A DNA stretch of 64,000 bases from Dehalococcoidia bacterium (GTDB lineage Bacteria; Chloroflexota; Dehalococcoidia; Lucifugimonadales; Lucifugimonadaceae): NCBI GenBank assembly GCA_026421215.1, contig JAPKBN010000004.1, forward strand, positions 1 through 64,000, written 5' to 3'. The position numbers and the translations under genes are program-made. This document shows positions 36,228 to 45,820 of this stretch, piece by piece; within the stretch, counting starts at the first letter, position 1; the number at the start of each line of letters is the position of its first letter. A model generated the notes under the pieces. It saw only the letters and a program-made list of their open reading frames with translations, was not told the DNA's origin and made no database searches.

Positions 36228-37193
36228 ATGACTAACCGTTCGGGTCAGGGTACTAAACGCGTACCCGAACAAGATCTCTCCGACACGCTCTGGAGCACAA
36301 TGATCATCGAGTTCGGAGACCATCTGCGGACAAACCGACAACTTTCCGCTTACACCGTCCGCAATTACACATCGGATATTGCCTCGTATGCTGATTTTTT
36401 GCGGTTGAGACGCGTGTCGGACCTGGACAAAGCCGACCGCAAATTCTTGCGTGACTATCTCGCCTGGCTACTTGAGCTCGGGTATGTCAAGTCCAGTGTC
36501 AGTCGCAAACTTACTGCACTCAGGGCCTTCTACGGATTCTTGGGCGACCGCGGCGATATCAAGCGCGACCAGACTGATCTGATCACGTCCCCTCGGCTTG
36601 ACCGCCGGCTTCCAGTGGTAGCGACCCGTCGAGAAGTCGAAACACTTCTGGCGGCGCCGGATACGGCCACCGACATTGGCAGGCGCGATCGGGCCATTCT
36701 TGAAGTCCTCTACTCATCAGGGCTGCGAGTGGCTGAGATCTGCTCGCTGGACGTCGGCGATATCGACTTTGAGTACAGGGAGCTTCGGGTTGTTGGTAAA
36801 GGCGACAAAGAACGGATTGCACTGCTCGGTAAGCCATCTGTGATGGCCCTTACAGAGTATGCCCACAGAACCCGTGAAAAGCTGTCAAAGCGACAATCAC
36901 AAACCGCTCTGTTCCTGAACCGATATGGCGGACGCTTGAGCACCAGAAGCGTGGAGCGTCTGGTAAAACGCTATGCGCTGAAGGCTGGGCTCGACTCGAA
37001 TTTCCACACCCATACACTCCGCCACAGCTTCGCAACGCACCTGCTTGATGGTGGAGCGGATCTCAGGGTGGTGCAGGACCTGATGGGTCACTCCAGCCCG
37101 GCCACGACGCAGATCTATACATACGTCTCCACGGAACAGGCCCGCAAGGTTTACCTGCAGTCCCATCCGCGTGGGGGCGGGACTGCAAACTAG
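36228..37193 (+). CDS. Tyrosine recombinase of the XerC/XerD type
   Basis: 321 aa. N-terminal SAM-like core-binding domain (about 22-110) with LRTNRQLSAYTVRNYTSDI. The catalytic domain has Arg167, Lys191, His262, Arg265, His288 and Tyr297, so all active-site residues are present. Family members resolve chromosome dimers at dif, and the topA-xer order is frequent in Gram-positive-like genomes. XerC cannot be distinguished from XerD by eye. It is not obviously an integrase of a mobile element. Confidence 0.92.
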   Translation: MTNRSGQGTKRVPEQDLSDTLWSTMIIEFGDHLRTNRQLSAYTVRNYTSDIASYADFLRLRRVSDLDKADRKFLRDYLAWLLELGYVKSSVSRKLTALRAFYGFLGDRGDIKRDQTDLITSPRLDRRLPVVATRREVETLLAAPDTATDIGRRDRAILEVLYSSGLRVAEICSLDVGDIDFEYRELRVVGKGDKERIALLGKPSVMALTEYAHRTREKLSKRQSQTALFLNRYGGRLSTRSVERLVKRYALKAGLDSNFHTHTLRHSFATHLLDGGADLRVVQDLMGHSSPATTQIYTYVSTEQARKVYLQSHPRGGGTAN

Positions 37194-37383
37194 ATACACG
37201 GTTGATTTGGTCTGATTTCTGGCGTCGACGCTGAACTTTGTATGAGTACAAGCTTCAGGACTAGGTGACGCCCCGGAAGCTTTGATACCTACCGGCGTTG
37301 TACCCTATCTGCCGACACGCCTCGAAACGACACCGCCCGTAATACGCTCGCGTATCATGGTGGGCCGGGAGAACTGATATAGC

Positions 37384-37833
37384 GTGACCAAAATACTCGT
37401 CATAAACGGACCTAATTTAAACAACCTGGGACGCCGGGATCCCGGTCAATATGGAAGCATCACGCTCCCCGAGATCGAGGCGGCGATAACCGATCGCGCC
37501 AGCGAACTTGGCGTAGAGGTTCAGTTCTTCCAGTCCAACTACGAGGGAGCGATTGTCGACTTCCTCCAGGAAAACTCTGGCGGTGCCGACGGCATCGTCA
37601 TCAACCCCGCTGCACTGACCGGTGTGGGCTACTCACTTGGAGACGCTCTGCGTGACGCCGTGCTTCCACTGATAGAGGTCCACCTGTCCAATATCCACGC
37701 ACGGGAAGAGTTCCGGAGACACTCGATTTTAGCTCCGATAGCGGTCGGGCAAGTCGCCGGCCTCGGCTGGCGTGGCTACCTGTATGCATTGGAGCACATG
37801 ACACACCATTTACGAGAAGGGGGCGCGGCTTGA
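37384..37833 (+). CDS. aroQ: Type II 3-dehydroquinate dehydratase
   Basis: 149 aa with a GTG start. GPNLNNLGRRDPGQYG carries Asn11, Arg18 and catalytic Tyr23. INPAALTG carries Asn74, and EVHLSNIHAREEFRRHS carries His100 and Arg107. At the place of the conserved second histidine (His81 in the Mycobacterium tuberculosis enzyme) this protein has Gly80, with unchanged spacing on both sides. It acts in the shikimate pathway. The stop codon overlaps the TTG start of the next gene. Confidence 0.92.
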   Translation: MTKILVINGPNLNNLGRRDPGQYGSITLPEIEAAITDRASELGVEVQFFQSNYEGAIVDFLQENSGGADGIVINPAALTGVGYSLGDALRDAVLPLIEVHLSNIHAREEFRRHSILAPIAVGQVAGLGWRGYLYALEHMTHHLREGGAA

Positions 37834-38918
37834 GCGCCATCGCCGGCCGAATCGATAACCTTCGCTCGAAGTTTGAAGAACTGGGCGTCGACGCCATGCT
37901 GGTGACCGACGACGAGAATCGACGTTATCTGTCGGGGTTTGTGGGAACTGCTGGCTATTTGTTCATAACGCAGGACGGCGCGGTGCTGGCCACCGATTCC
38001 CGCTATACCGAGCAGGCCGGCAACCAGGCGCCGGACTATCGCGTAGACAGGATTACGGGACGGCTCGACTGGCTGCCGGGACTCATCGGAGAGTTCGGGG
38101 TCAAACGCCTTGGCTTTGAAGCGGACAACGTCACAGTCCAGCTTCTAGATAGATTCAAAGTGGCTACCACCGAAGTCGAAAACTGCGCAGTCGATGTAGA
38201 CCTTGTCCCGACTACCGGCGTTCCGCTCGGGTTAAGAGCGTTTAAAGATTCCGACGAACTGGCGTTACTTCAACGATCGATTGATATAGCGGACCATGCC
38301 TTCGCAGAGGTCGCAAAAACCATTGTCGTCGGAGATAGCGAAGACGAGATCGCATGGCGCATAGAAGTGGCGGTTCGGGAACAGGGCGCCGAGTCGCTTT
38401 CATTCCCGACCATCGTCGGATCCGGCCCTAACGCCGCACTCCCGCATCACAGGGCCGGGGATCGTAAAATCCAAAAAGGTGAATCGATTGTCATCGACAT
38501 GGGCGCTCGATACCAGGGCTACTGCAGCGACCTGACACGTACCGTGGTCGTTGGCGAACTGGAAGATCAGTTCAAGAAGGTGTACGACACCGTGCTTGCG
38601 GCGCAGTTGACCGCCATTGAGAGCGTCGAAGCCGGCATGACAGGCGCTGACGCCGACAATCTTGCACGAGCAGTTATCGTGGAAGCTGGATACGGGGATG
38701 AATTCGGGCACAGCCTCGGACATGGCGTCGGGTTGGAAGTCCATGAAGCACCGTGGGTCGCATCCCGGGTCGGAACCAAACTTGAAGACGGAATGACGTT
38801 TACCATCGAACCAGGAATCTACATATCAGGCTGGGGCGGGGTTCGGATAGAGGATGTCGTTGTGCTGGAAAACGGCAAGGCCCGAGTGCTCAGCCACGCT
38901 CCCAAGATAGAGACTTAA
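37830..38918 (+). CDS. Xaa-Pro aminopeptidase / M24 family peptidase
   Basis: 362 aa. Creatinase-like N-terminal domain (1-130), then a pita-bread M24 domain. The metal ligands are visible: two Asp in VIDMGARYQGYCSDLTRTV, His in GHSLGHGVGLEVHEAP, Glu in FTIEPGIY and Glu in GVRIEDVVV. It removes N-terminal residues before proline. The start is a TTG overlapping the aroQ TGA, so translation is probably coupled. Confidence 0.93.
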   Translation: MSAIAGRIDNLRSKFEELGVDAMLVTDDENRRYLSGFVGTAGYLFITQDGAVLATDSRYTEQAGNQAPDYRVDRITGRLDWLPGLIGEFGVKRLGFEADNVTVQLLDRFKVATTEVENCAVDVDLVPTTGVPLGLRAFKDSDELALLQRSIDIADHAFAEVAKTIVVGDSEDEIAWRIEVAVREQGAESLSFPTIVGSGPNAALPHHRAGDRKIQKGESIVIDMGARYQGYCSDLTRTVVVGELEDQFKKVYDTVLAAQLTAIESVEAGMTGADADNLARAVIVEAGYGDEFGHSLGHGVGLEVHEAPWVASRVGTKLEDGMTFTIEPGIYISGWGGVRIEDVVVLENGKARVLSHAPKIET

Positions 38919-39002
38919 AACTCCCGGCAAACCATCACAATGGCACCGTGCGCCGTCGCCGCTGGCCACTAACTCCCAACGCTACCTTTCCAAGGACCAG
39001 AA

Positions 39003-39569
39003 ATGACCATCAGCTCAAGTGAGATCAAGCGCAACATGAGCATCCTCTTCGAGGGAGAGGTGTACACCATCATGGAGTGGCAGCATCGTCAGGCGCCCAA
39101 GGCCCCTCCGACCCTCACGATGAAGTTGCGTAACGTTAAGACAGGCAACGTTTTTGAACGAAAAGTACACGGCAACCACAAACTCACTGTCGCTCCGATG
39201 GACCGTCGGTCGTCTCAGTTCCTCTACTCAGAGGGCGACCTCCACACCTTTATGGACAACGAGACGTTTGACCAGTTTCCGGTTGTTGAAGAGGTTCTTG
39301 GGGATGCCCTGAACTACATCAGGGAAGGCGATAGCCTAGACCTGCTTTTCTACGAAGGCAGCGTCATCCAGGTGGAAGCGCCAATTACCGTAAACCTCAC
39401 CGTCGTCGAAACGGAGATGGCAGTGGCGGGCAACACCGCAACCGGCGCAACCAAGCAGGCCAAATTGGAGACGGGGATCTCGGTGACGGTGCCCCTGTTT
39501 ATCAGCGAGGGCGAAGTGCTGAAGGTAGACACCCGATCGGGCGAATACCTGGAACGCGTCCGAGACTAA
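39003..39569 (+). CDS. efp: Elongation factor P
   Basis: 188 aa, three beta-barrel domains. KOW-like domain I, then domains II and III ending with the EF-P signature region ISVTVPLFISEGEVLKVDTRSGEYLERV. EF-P rescues ribosomes stalled on polyproline. The tip loop of domain I reads QAPKAPPT, with Lys33 at the functional position but without the usual glycines around it. No epmA/epmB or other modifier gene is nearby. It is placed after the peptidase, as in many genomes. Confidence 0.95.
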   Translation: MTISSSEIKRNMSILFEGEVYTIMEWQHRQAPKAPPTLTMKLRNVKTGNVFERKVHGNHKLTVAPMDRRSSQFLYSEGDLHTFMDNETFDQFPVVEEVLGDALNYIREGDSLDLLFYEGSVIQVEAPITVNLTVVETEMAVAGNTATGATKQAKLETGISVTVPLFISEGEVLKVDTRSGEYLERVRD

Positions 39570-39658
39570 CGGACCGGGCAGAAGTATCGCAGCGATCTGA
39601 ACATTTAACTCGAAATAAATCAGCCTAGAAAACCGCCCCACCGGGGCCTATCAGGCCT

Positions 39659-40879
39659 ATGACCACGCATACTGCATATACGGTCTCTCAGGTCGCTACC
39701 TATCTGAAGGATCTGCTTGAAGCCGACCGCAGCCTCTCCGATCTGTGGGTGAGGGGCGAGGTCTCGAACCACGTCCGGGCCGGGTCCGGGCACCACTACT
39801 TCACGCTACGTGACGCCGAAGGCGCGATGCGTTGTGTCCAGTTCAGACCAGCACGCGGCGCTGAGTTCCTTCAGGATGGGGCTGAGGTCCTTGCTCACGG
39901 CCGCGTGTCGATATACACAGTGCGCGGTGACCTTCAGTTCTACGTCGACATGGTCAAACCGGAAGGCGTGGGCGCACTACAGCAGGCGTTTGAGGCGCTC
40001 AGACGGCAACTGGACTCTGAAGGGCTCTTTGGTGTCTCACGCAAACGTGAACTACCGCCGTTTCCGAAACGAATAGGTGTGGTGACGTCCCCAACGGGGG
40101 CAGTCATTCAGGACATCACGAACGTCTTGCAACGCCGGTACCCACTGGCAGAACTGGTCCTCGCGGCGACAACGGTACAAGGTGACGCCGCCGCCCCGGG
40201 CATTGTGGAAGCGATAGGGGCCCTCAACGTGGACCCGGGTATTGATGTCATCATCGTGGCCCGCGGTGGCGGTTCCCTTGAAGACCTGTGGGCCTTCAAC
40301 GAGGAGATCGTGGCACGGGCTATTTTCGGTTCCAAGATACCCGTCGTGAGTGGAGTAGGGCACGAAACAGACGTTACCATTGCCGATCTCGTCGCTGACG
40401 TGAGAGCGCCGACCCCGTCTGCAGCCGCAGAGATAGTGGTTCCAGACCGGCGCGAACTAGCGGCCGCAGTGGCTGGATTCGCCAATCGACTTTCGGATCG
40501 GGCGTCTCGACAGACTACAGATCATCGAATGCGACTTGAACAGGCGCTTGACCGCCTGGCGTTTCTAGCACCGGAAACCAAGCACGCGAGACAGCGTGTC
40601 GATGAACTCCTCAGGGCGGCCGGCCAGGCACTTGGGCAGTCTTTGATGATCCGTCGAGAAAGACTCAGATCACTGGAGCTACAGTTATCGGCTCTGGACC
40701 CTTCAGCGATCCTCTCCCGTGGTTACGCCGTCGTCAGAGGAGAAGATGGTTCTATAGTTAGTTCTGTTACGGACCTCGCCCCGGGAGGCTCCTTTGAGCT
40801 TGCGTTAATGGACGGCGAGGTGAGCGCCGAGGCGATAGAGGTGCGACCGCGGCGCGGTGACGACTTGCCCGCGCGCTGA
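39659..40879 (+). CDS. xseA: Exodeoxyribonuclease VII large subunit
   Basis: 406 aa. N-terminal OB fold (about 5-105, VSQVATYLKDLLEADRSLSDLWVRGEVSN). The catalytic region has GVVTSPTGAVIQDI and IIVARGGGSLEDLWAFNEE, with GHETDVTIADLVADVRAPTPSAAAE. A coiled-coil C-terminus binds several XseB subunits. It degrades single-stranded DNA. xseB follows after 78 nt. Confidence 0.96.
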   Translation: MTTHTAYTVSQVATYLKDLLEADRSLSDLWVRGEVSNHVRAGSGHHYFTLRDAEGAMRCVQFRPARGAEFLQDGAEVLAHGRVSIYTVRGDLQFYVDMVKPEGVGALQQAFEALRRQLDSEGLFGVSRKRELPPFPKRIGVVTSPTGAVIQDITNVLQRRYPLAELVLAATTVQGDAAAPGIVEAIGALNVDPGIDVIIVARGGGSLEDLWAFNEEIVARAIFGSKIPVVSGVGHETDVTIADLVADVRAPTPSAAAEIVVPDRRELAAAVAGFANRLSDRASRQTTDHRMRLEQALDRLAFLAPETKHARQRVDELLRAAGQALGQSLMIRRERLRSLELQLSALDPSAILSRGYAVVRGEDGSIVSSVTDLAPGGSFELALMDGEVSAEAIEVRPRRGDDLPAR

Positions 40880-40957
40880 TAACCTGAAATCCAAACCCGG
40901 CGATTCCGATCGATAACAACCAGTAGCCGAATTCCACACGACAGGAACGAATCAATC

Positions 40958-41251
40958 ATGAGTCCCAGACGGGCACAACAGGACTCCGATCCCAAAGTGG
41001 ATCAGGTCCCGGCAAGCTTTGAAGATGCTTTCTCCCGACTGGAAGATGCGGTCCGAAAGCTTGAGACAGGGCCGCTGTCTCTTGACAACTCAATACGCCT
41101 GTTTGAGGAAGGGATGGGACTGGCAAAACGTTGCAACGAACTGTTGTCGGCGACCGAGCTCAAGATGACCCGCCTACAGTCCGCCTTCGCAGAACAGATG
41201 CGGTTCGTGCCAGAAGAGTCTGACGATGAGCCAGATGATTTTGATGAATAG
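40958..41251 (+). CDS. xseB: Exodeoxyribonuclease VII small subunit
   Basis: 97 aa. FEDAFSRLEDAVRKLETGPLSLDNSIRLFEEGMGLAKRCNELL is the diagnostic two-helix core. The ends are charged and poorly conserved. It is the partner of XseA, directly upstream. The formyltransferase-like gene begins 5 nt after its stop. Confidence 0.95.
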   Translation: MSPRRAQQDSDPKVDQVPASFEDAFSRLEDAVRKLETGPLSLDNSIRLFEEGMGLAKRCNELLSATELKMTRLQSAFAEQMRFVPEESDDEPDDFDE

Positions 41252-41256
41252 CCTCG

Positions 41257-42066
41257 ATGACAAGCGCTGACCCACAGAAGCCCGGTGCTCCGTTAAAGCT
41301 GGGATGGTTCTCCACCGGCCGTGGAGAGGGCTCTAGCGGCCTGCTGGTTGCTGCGCTGGACGCGATCGACTCGGGCGCGCTGAACGGACAGATTGAATTT
41401 GTATTCGTTAACCGCGAGCGAGGGCAGCACAAAGGGACTGATCGCTACATGGACCTAGTTGAGCAACGGGGAATCCCGTTGGTCACGCTCTCATCGCAGA
41501 GGTTCAGGACCGAGAACGGGCGGCCCCCATGGTCTGATCTACGCGGGAAGTTTGATGAAGCCGTTCTTGAGATGCTTGAACCATACACAGTTGATGTGTC
41601 CGTGACCGCCGGCTACATGCTTATCGCTCCGGTCCTGTGTCAGCACTTCATCATGGTCAATCTGCACCCAGCACTCCCTGGCGGGCCGATCGGCATGGTC
41701 GATCAGGTTATCTGGGAGCTGATCCGGAGCCGTGCGAACGAGTCCGGCGTGATGATCCACGTGGCAACGGAAGCGTTGGACCTTGGCCCGGTCGTCGCCT
41801 ACTGTCGTTTTTCTCTTTCAGGCCAGAATTACGCGGACGCGTGGTCAGAAATTGGGGAGAGGACTGTCGAAGAGTTACGGACTGCTCGGGACGAAGATCT
41901 GCCACTGTTCAAAGCAATTCGTGCCGCAGGCGTGGAACGTGAACGTCCCTTGCTTGTAGCTACACTTGCAGCCATAGGCGATGGCAGGATCGATCTCAAC
42001 TCTGCGGGGCAGGGTGATGCGCTGGATCTTACCGCTGAAATAGAGCCGGGCCTGACCCCAAAATAA
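41257..42066 (+). CDS. Formyltransferase-fold protein related to PurN
   Basis: 269 aa. The glycinamide ribonucleotide transformylase fold is suggested by WFSTGRGEGSSGLL near the N-terminus, TAGYMLIAP and NLHPALPGG. The Asn-His pair and a later Asp (ALDLGP) match the catalytic triad of folate-dependent formyltransferases. The region between NLHPALP and the Asp loop differs from true PurN. The substrate is uncertain, and GAR is possible if no canonical purN exists elsewhere. It is tightly linked to xseB (5-nt gap). Confidence 0.7.
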   Translation: MTSADPQKPGAPLKLGWFSTGRGEGSSGLLVAALDAIDSGALNGQIEFVFVNRERGQHKGTDRYMDLVEQRGIPLVTLSSQRFRTENGRPPWSDLRGKFDEAVLEMLEPYTVDVSVTAGYMLIAPVLCQHFIMVNLHPALPGGPIGMVDQVIWELIRSRANESGVMIHVATEALDLGPVVAYCRFSLSGQNYADAWSEIGERTVEELRTARDEDLPLFKAIRAAGVERERPLLVATLAAIGDGRIDLNSAGQGDALDLTAEIEPGLTPK

Positions 42067-42092
42067 GGCCCCGGGCGTCTGGCGTTCGCGAA

Positions 42093-42128
42093 AACGGGGC
42101 CATGACGCGTCAGCGTCGAAGCCCCGTT
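42093..42128 (-). terminator. clpX terminator
   Basis: AACGGGGC/GCCCCGTT arms (42093-42100, 42121-42128) with an internal GACGC-GCGTC hairpin and TTTT in the clpX direction. It lies in the gap between the convergent formyltransferase-like gene and clpX. Confidence 0.75.
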
Positions 42129-42162
42129 GTTCATGACCGTTCTGGTTCCGTCACTCGCTCTG

Positions 42163-43473
42163 CTATGCGGCTGGTCGCTCCGGCATTTCGAAATCAACTC
42201 TCGACCCAGCACCGTCGAGCAACACCGGGGCTTCCCCGTTGGTAACGGTCGGCGCGTCGATGATGCATTTTTCTACGGCATCCATCGAGGGTATCTCGTA
42301 CATGATGTCGAGCAGCGTCTCTTCGAGAATGGCACGTAGCCCACGTGCTCCGGCGCGGCGTTTTTTTGCGTCAGATGCCATTGCGTCCAGCGCAGACGGC
42401 GTGAACTCAAGCTCCACCTCGTCCATCTCAAACAAAGCTTGGTACTGCTTGGCGAGGGCGTTTCTCGGCTCGGTAAGCACCTGAACCAATTGTGATTCGC
42501 TCAAGTCAGACAGGCCGACGCTCAACGGCACGCGGCCAATGAACTCTGGGATGAACCCGTATTCGAGCAAGTCCTCAGGCGTGACCTGTGTGTAGATCTG
42601 ATCCTGGTCTTCTTCGGTTGTGTGGTTCACGCCACTGCTGCCGAAGCCCATACTCGAACCAGCTGAAAGACGTCGCTCGATCACCGAGTTCAGGTCTTCG
42701 AATGCGCCACCAAGTATGAACAGGATGTTCGAAGTATCGATCTGAATAAATTCCTGGTGGGGGTGCTTACGCCCACCCTGTGGGGGAACGCTTGCGATTG
42801 ATCCCTCAAGGATCTTCAGGAGCGCCTGCTGGACGCCCTCGCCTGAAACGTCACGCGTGATCGATGGGTTCGCCGCTTTTCGGGCGATCTTGTCGATCTC
42901 GTCGATGTAGATAATCCCCTGCTCGGCACGAGAGATGTCGAAGTCCGCAGCCTGGATCAGGCGTAGGAGGATATTCTCCACGTCCTCGCCGACGTAACCG
43001 GCCTCAGTAAGCGGCGTTGCGTCGGTGATGGCGAACGGAACGTCCAATATTCGGGCGAGAGTTTGCGCGAGATGCGTCTTGCCGGAGCCCGTCGGGCCGA
43101 CCAACATGATATTTGTCTTCGCCAACTCAATATCGGAATCTGGGATGGGGCGCCACACACGCTTATAGTGGTTGTAAACGCCGACACTGACAACACGCTT
43201 GGCCCGTTCCTGACCGATCACGTATTCGTTGAGTCGTTGGAAAATCTCGTGTGGAGTACGAGGCAGACCTTGGGGGATGGCTGCGATCGGCGCCTGATCA
43301 TCGGCGATGATCTGGTGGCACCGCTCCACACACTCGTCGCAGATAAATATCTTTGACGGGCCAGCTATGAGCCGCCTTACCGCCTGCTGCGATTTACCGC
43401 AAAAAGAACAAACGTAAGTCTCCGGAGGCTGGCCGCCGGGACCTTCTGGGCCTTGTGGAATGTCTGTTGTCAT
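42163..43473 (-). CDS. clpX: ATP-dependent Clp protease ATP-binding subunit ClpX
   Basis: 436 aa. N-terminal C4 zinc-binding domain (CSFCGKSQ ... CDECV, about 22-48) for adaptor binding. AAA+ domain with Walker A GPTGSGKT near 126 and the pore loop [12 protein letters not shown]. The IGF-type loop region [10 protein letters not shown] follows. It unfolds substrates for ClpP. The gene order tig-clpP-clpX on the minus strand is conserved in many bacteria. Confidence 0.97.
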   Translation of the reverse strand: MTTDIPQGPEGPGGQPPETYVCSFCGKSQQAVRRLIAGPSKIFICDECVERCHQIIADDQAPIAAIPQGLPRTPHEIFQRLNEYVIGQERAKRVVSVGVYNHYKRVWRPIPDSDIELAKTNIMLVGPTGSGKTHLAQTLARILDVPFAITDATPLTEAGYVGEDVENILLRLIQAADFDISRAEQGIIYIDEIDKIARKAANPSITRDVSGEGVQQALLKILEGSIASVPPQGGRKHPHQEFIQIDTSNILFILGGAFEDLNSVIERRLSAGSSMGFGSSGVNHTTEEDQDQIYTQVTPEDLLEYGFIPEFIGRVPLSVGLSDLSESQLVQVLTEPRNALAKQYQALFEMDEVELEFTPSALDAMASDAKKRRAGARGLRAILEETLLDIMYEIPSMDAVEKCIIDAPTVTNGEAPVLLDGAGSRVDFEMPERPAA

Positions 43474-43560
43474 CGCCTCTACCGAGCCTTGTTCGATCGG
43501 AACCTGACGCCTGTTGTTAGCACAGAGCCCCGATCATCTAGGGAGCTTTTCGCTGGGTGA

Positions 43561-44214
43561 TTAATCGGCTGCCTGGCTGTCGCCTTCGGCCGAATCTTCA
43601 GGCTTCTTGAGGACCTCATCGATGAGTCCGTACTCAACCGCCTGATCCGCCGTCATGAATCGGTCGCGGTCGGTATCCCGGGCGATCGTGTCGTATGGCT
43701 GATCCGTGGTATCGACAAGAATTCCGCGCAAGGTGTCCTGCAACCGCAGAATCTCACGAGCGTGGATCTCTATATCACTCGCCTGTCCCTGCGCCCCGCC
43801 AAGCGGCTGGTGCATGTGGATAGTTGAGTTTGGCAGGGCGTATCGCTTGCCCTTCTGACCTGCTGCCAGAAGGATGGTGCCCATGCTGGCTGCGGCGCCC
43901 ACGCAGATCGTGGAAACATCGGCCCGAAGCATCTGCATTGTGTCGAAGATCGCAAGACCGTCGTAGATCACCCCGCCGGGTGAGTTGATATACATGTTGA
44001 TGTCCCGGTCCGGGTCTTCCCGGTCCAAGTACAGAAGTTGCGCGACGATCACGTTCGCCACCTGGGCATTGATCGGGGTGCCAAGGAAGATAATCCGTTC
44101 CTTCAATAGGAGCGAATATATATCGAAGGCTCGTTCGCCGCGCGCGCCTGTCTCGATGACCATCGGAACGATGTCTTCGGGACGCTGCATTGAATGTTCA
44201 GGCCTCATCAGCAT
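43561..44214 (-). CDS. clpP: ATP-dependent Clp protease proteolytic subunit
   Basis: 217 aa from the ATG preceded by AAGGA at 7 nt. Catalytic triad Ser110 (GAAASMG), His135 (MHQPLGG) and Asp184 (DTDRDRF). The N-terminal loops and handle helix are typical. It forms the double heptamer used by ClpX and ClpC, both encoded in this window. The last 18 residues are an acidic tail beyond the usual end. Confidence 0.97.
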   Translation of the reverse strand: MLMRPEHSMQRPEDIVPMVIETGARGERAFDIYSLLLKERIIFLGTPINAQVANVIVAQLLYLDREDPDRDINMYINSPGGVIYDGLAIFDTMQMLRADVSTICVGAAASMGTILLAAGQKGKRYALPNSTIHMHQPLGGAQGQASDIEIHAREILRLQDTLRGILVDTTDQPYDTIARDTDRDRFMTADQAVEYGLIDEVLKKPEDSAEGDSQAAD

Positions 44215-44344
44215 TCAGATGTCCTTTATCCAATTGACCGAGTTGTCCCGGTCGATGTTTCTTCAAGCTGGCTCGGTGACCGCGTATGTGTGCGGTGTAT
44301 TCGTGCTTATTCACGGACTAATACACGGAATTGTTGACAGGATC

Positions 44345-45703
44345 CTAAGAGGACTCTTCGTCCGTGTTCTCGTCATCGCTCGCGGTGTCCTCAGCATCGG
44401 TCGCTGCGGCCTTAGCGGGCGTCCCTCCCTTTGACTGTACTATCTCCGCCAGCTTTTCGACGGACTTTCGTCTCAAAACCATCGATTTGATCGAAGCTTG
44501 CGCTTCGTCTGACTCGACTTGAGATCGATCTGCCTGAGGTCCCGCGTTCGCCATCAAGGTTTCGATCTCGGCTTCTACGTCCTCGTCAGAGACCTCGATC
44601 TCCTCTATTTTTGCGACCTCTTCTATAAGGAGCGTTCGTTTCAGTCGCGTCGAAGCGGATTCCCTAGCCTCTTCGAGGATCTCTTCGCCGCTCTTCCCGG
44701 CGTTCTCCATATAATCCTGCATCGAAACTTGGTAGCGGGCCAACGCCTGCTGCTGGTCGTTTAGTACGTGTTCCGCTTCGTGTTCAACGATCAACGGCGG
44801 GATCACGAACTCGCTCGTTTCCAGCAAAGCATCCAGGATCTTCTCCTGAAGTTGTCGCTGTGCGGCGGTACTCGCCGTTTCCTCAAACTGCGTTCGCAGG
44901 CCTGTCTTCATCTCATCCAGCGACTCATAACCCTGTCCAACACTGCGGGCGAGATCGTCGTCGATATCGGGCAGGTTGTGGGATTTGACTTCGAACAACT
45001 CTACTTTGCATTCGACAGTCTTTCCGGCGACCTGTTCGCCTGGAAAATCTTCCGCGATGTCAAGCGTGAACTCTTTGGTCTGTCCGGACTCCATGCCGAT
45101 GATGGCATCGGTAAAACCGGGTATGGGCGTCTCGTTGTCTTCGCTGAGGATGAACTCAACGTTATCGCCGTTCAACACCTCTTCGTCACCCGCTGTGCCT
45201 AGGGCCGTTAGCACGGCTAGATCGCCAGACTCAAGCGCACGCTCCACCGGGTCCCATGTGGCGAGGCTGAGTTGAGCCTGCTCCACGGCCTGGTCCACCT
45301 GCTCGTCCGTTACCTCTTCCAGCTCTTCTTCTAGATCAAGCCCGGCGTAATTGCCAAGATTCACGGTCGGCCTTAGAGGCACGGTGACATCAAGTTTTGG
45401 GACCGGTTCGTATTCCGTCACGCTCACACGAGGTGTGCCGTACGAGTCGAGATCTTCTTGCTCGATCGCCGCCGCCACAGCGTCGGGAACAAGCGTTTCT
45501 AGGGCTTCTTCAACCAGCACCGACCGACCGACCATCTGCTCGAACAGCCTTCGGGGTGCTTTGCCCTTTCGAAAACCGGGAATAGTGGTCCGTTGGACGA
45601 GCTTCTGATACGCACGCTGTAGGTGCGTTTCAAGCCGTTCGTCTTCGATCTCAACGTGGAGCAGCGCCTGCCGGTCCACAACCTCGTCCTGGGTGACCTT
45701 CAA
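44345..45703 (-). CDS. tig: Trigger factor
   Basis: 452 aa. The ribosome-binding signature is present as IPGFRKGKAPRRLFEQMVG (about 39-57). A PPIase-like domain lies at about 150-240 and the long helical chaperone arms follow. A Glu/Asp/Ala-rich end (about 425-452) is extra. It folds nascent chains at the exit tunnel. It is preceded by an extended -10 promoter. Confidence 0.95.
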   Translation of the reverse strand: MKVTQDEVVDRQALLHVEIEDERLETHLQRAYQKLVQRTTIPGFRKGKAPRRLFEQMVGRSVLVEEALETLVPDAVAAAIEQEDLDSYGTPRVSVTEYEPVPKLDVTVPLRPTVNLGNYAGLDLEEELEEVTDEQVDQAVEQAQLSLATWDPVERALESGDLAVLTALGTAGDEEVLNGDNVEFILSEDNETPIPGFTDAIIGMESGQTKEFTLDIAEDFPGEQVAGKTVECKVELFEVKSHNLPDIDDDLARSVGQGYESLDEMKTGLRTQFEETASTAAQRQLQEKILDALLETSEFVIPPLIVEHEAEHVLNDQQQALARYQVSMQDYMENAGKSGEEILEEARESASTRLKRTLLIEEVAKIEEIEVSDEDVEAEIETLMANAGPQADRSQVESDEAQASIKSMVLRRKSVEKLAEIVQSKGGTPAKAAATDAEDTASDDENTDEESS

Positions 45704-45729
45704 ATTCGATTTCTCCCGTGCCGCGATAA

Positions 45730-45768
45730 CCCTCCGCTCACGATTGGAGGGTGCCCGAAATTATATCA
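45730..45768 (-). promoter_or_regulatory. Extended -10 promoter and 5' hairpin of tig
   Basis: TGATATAAT (TATAAT at 45760-45765, with an upstream TG) lies about 57 nt before tig, with only a weak -35. The leader contains a CCCTCC-n10-GGAGGG hairpin (45730-45751) that could mask a ribosome site. Confidence 0.6.
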
Positions 45769-45820
45769 CCGAGAATCCGCAGTTTACGGCAGCGGTGCGT
45801 GTACCCTTTGTGAGCGGCTG

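Noticed and set aside
36228-37193. Xer-like recombinase considered as integrase of a mobile element
   Set aside because: It follows topA in a conserved housekeeping order and has no att sites or cargo beside it.
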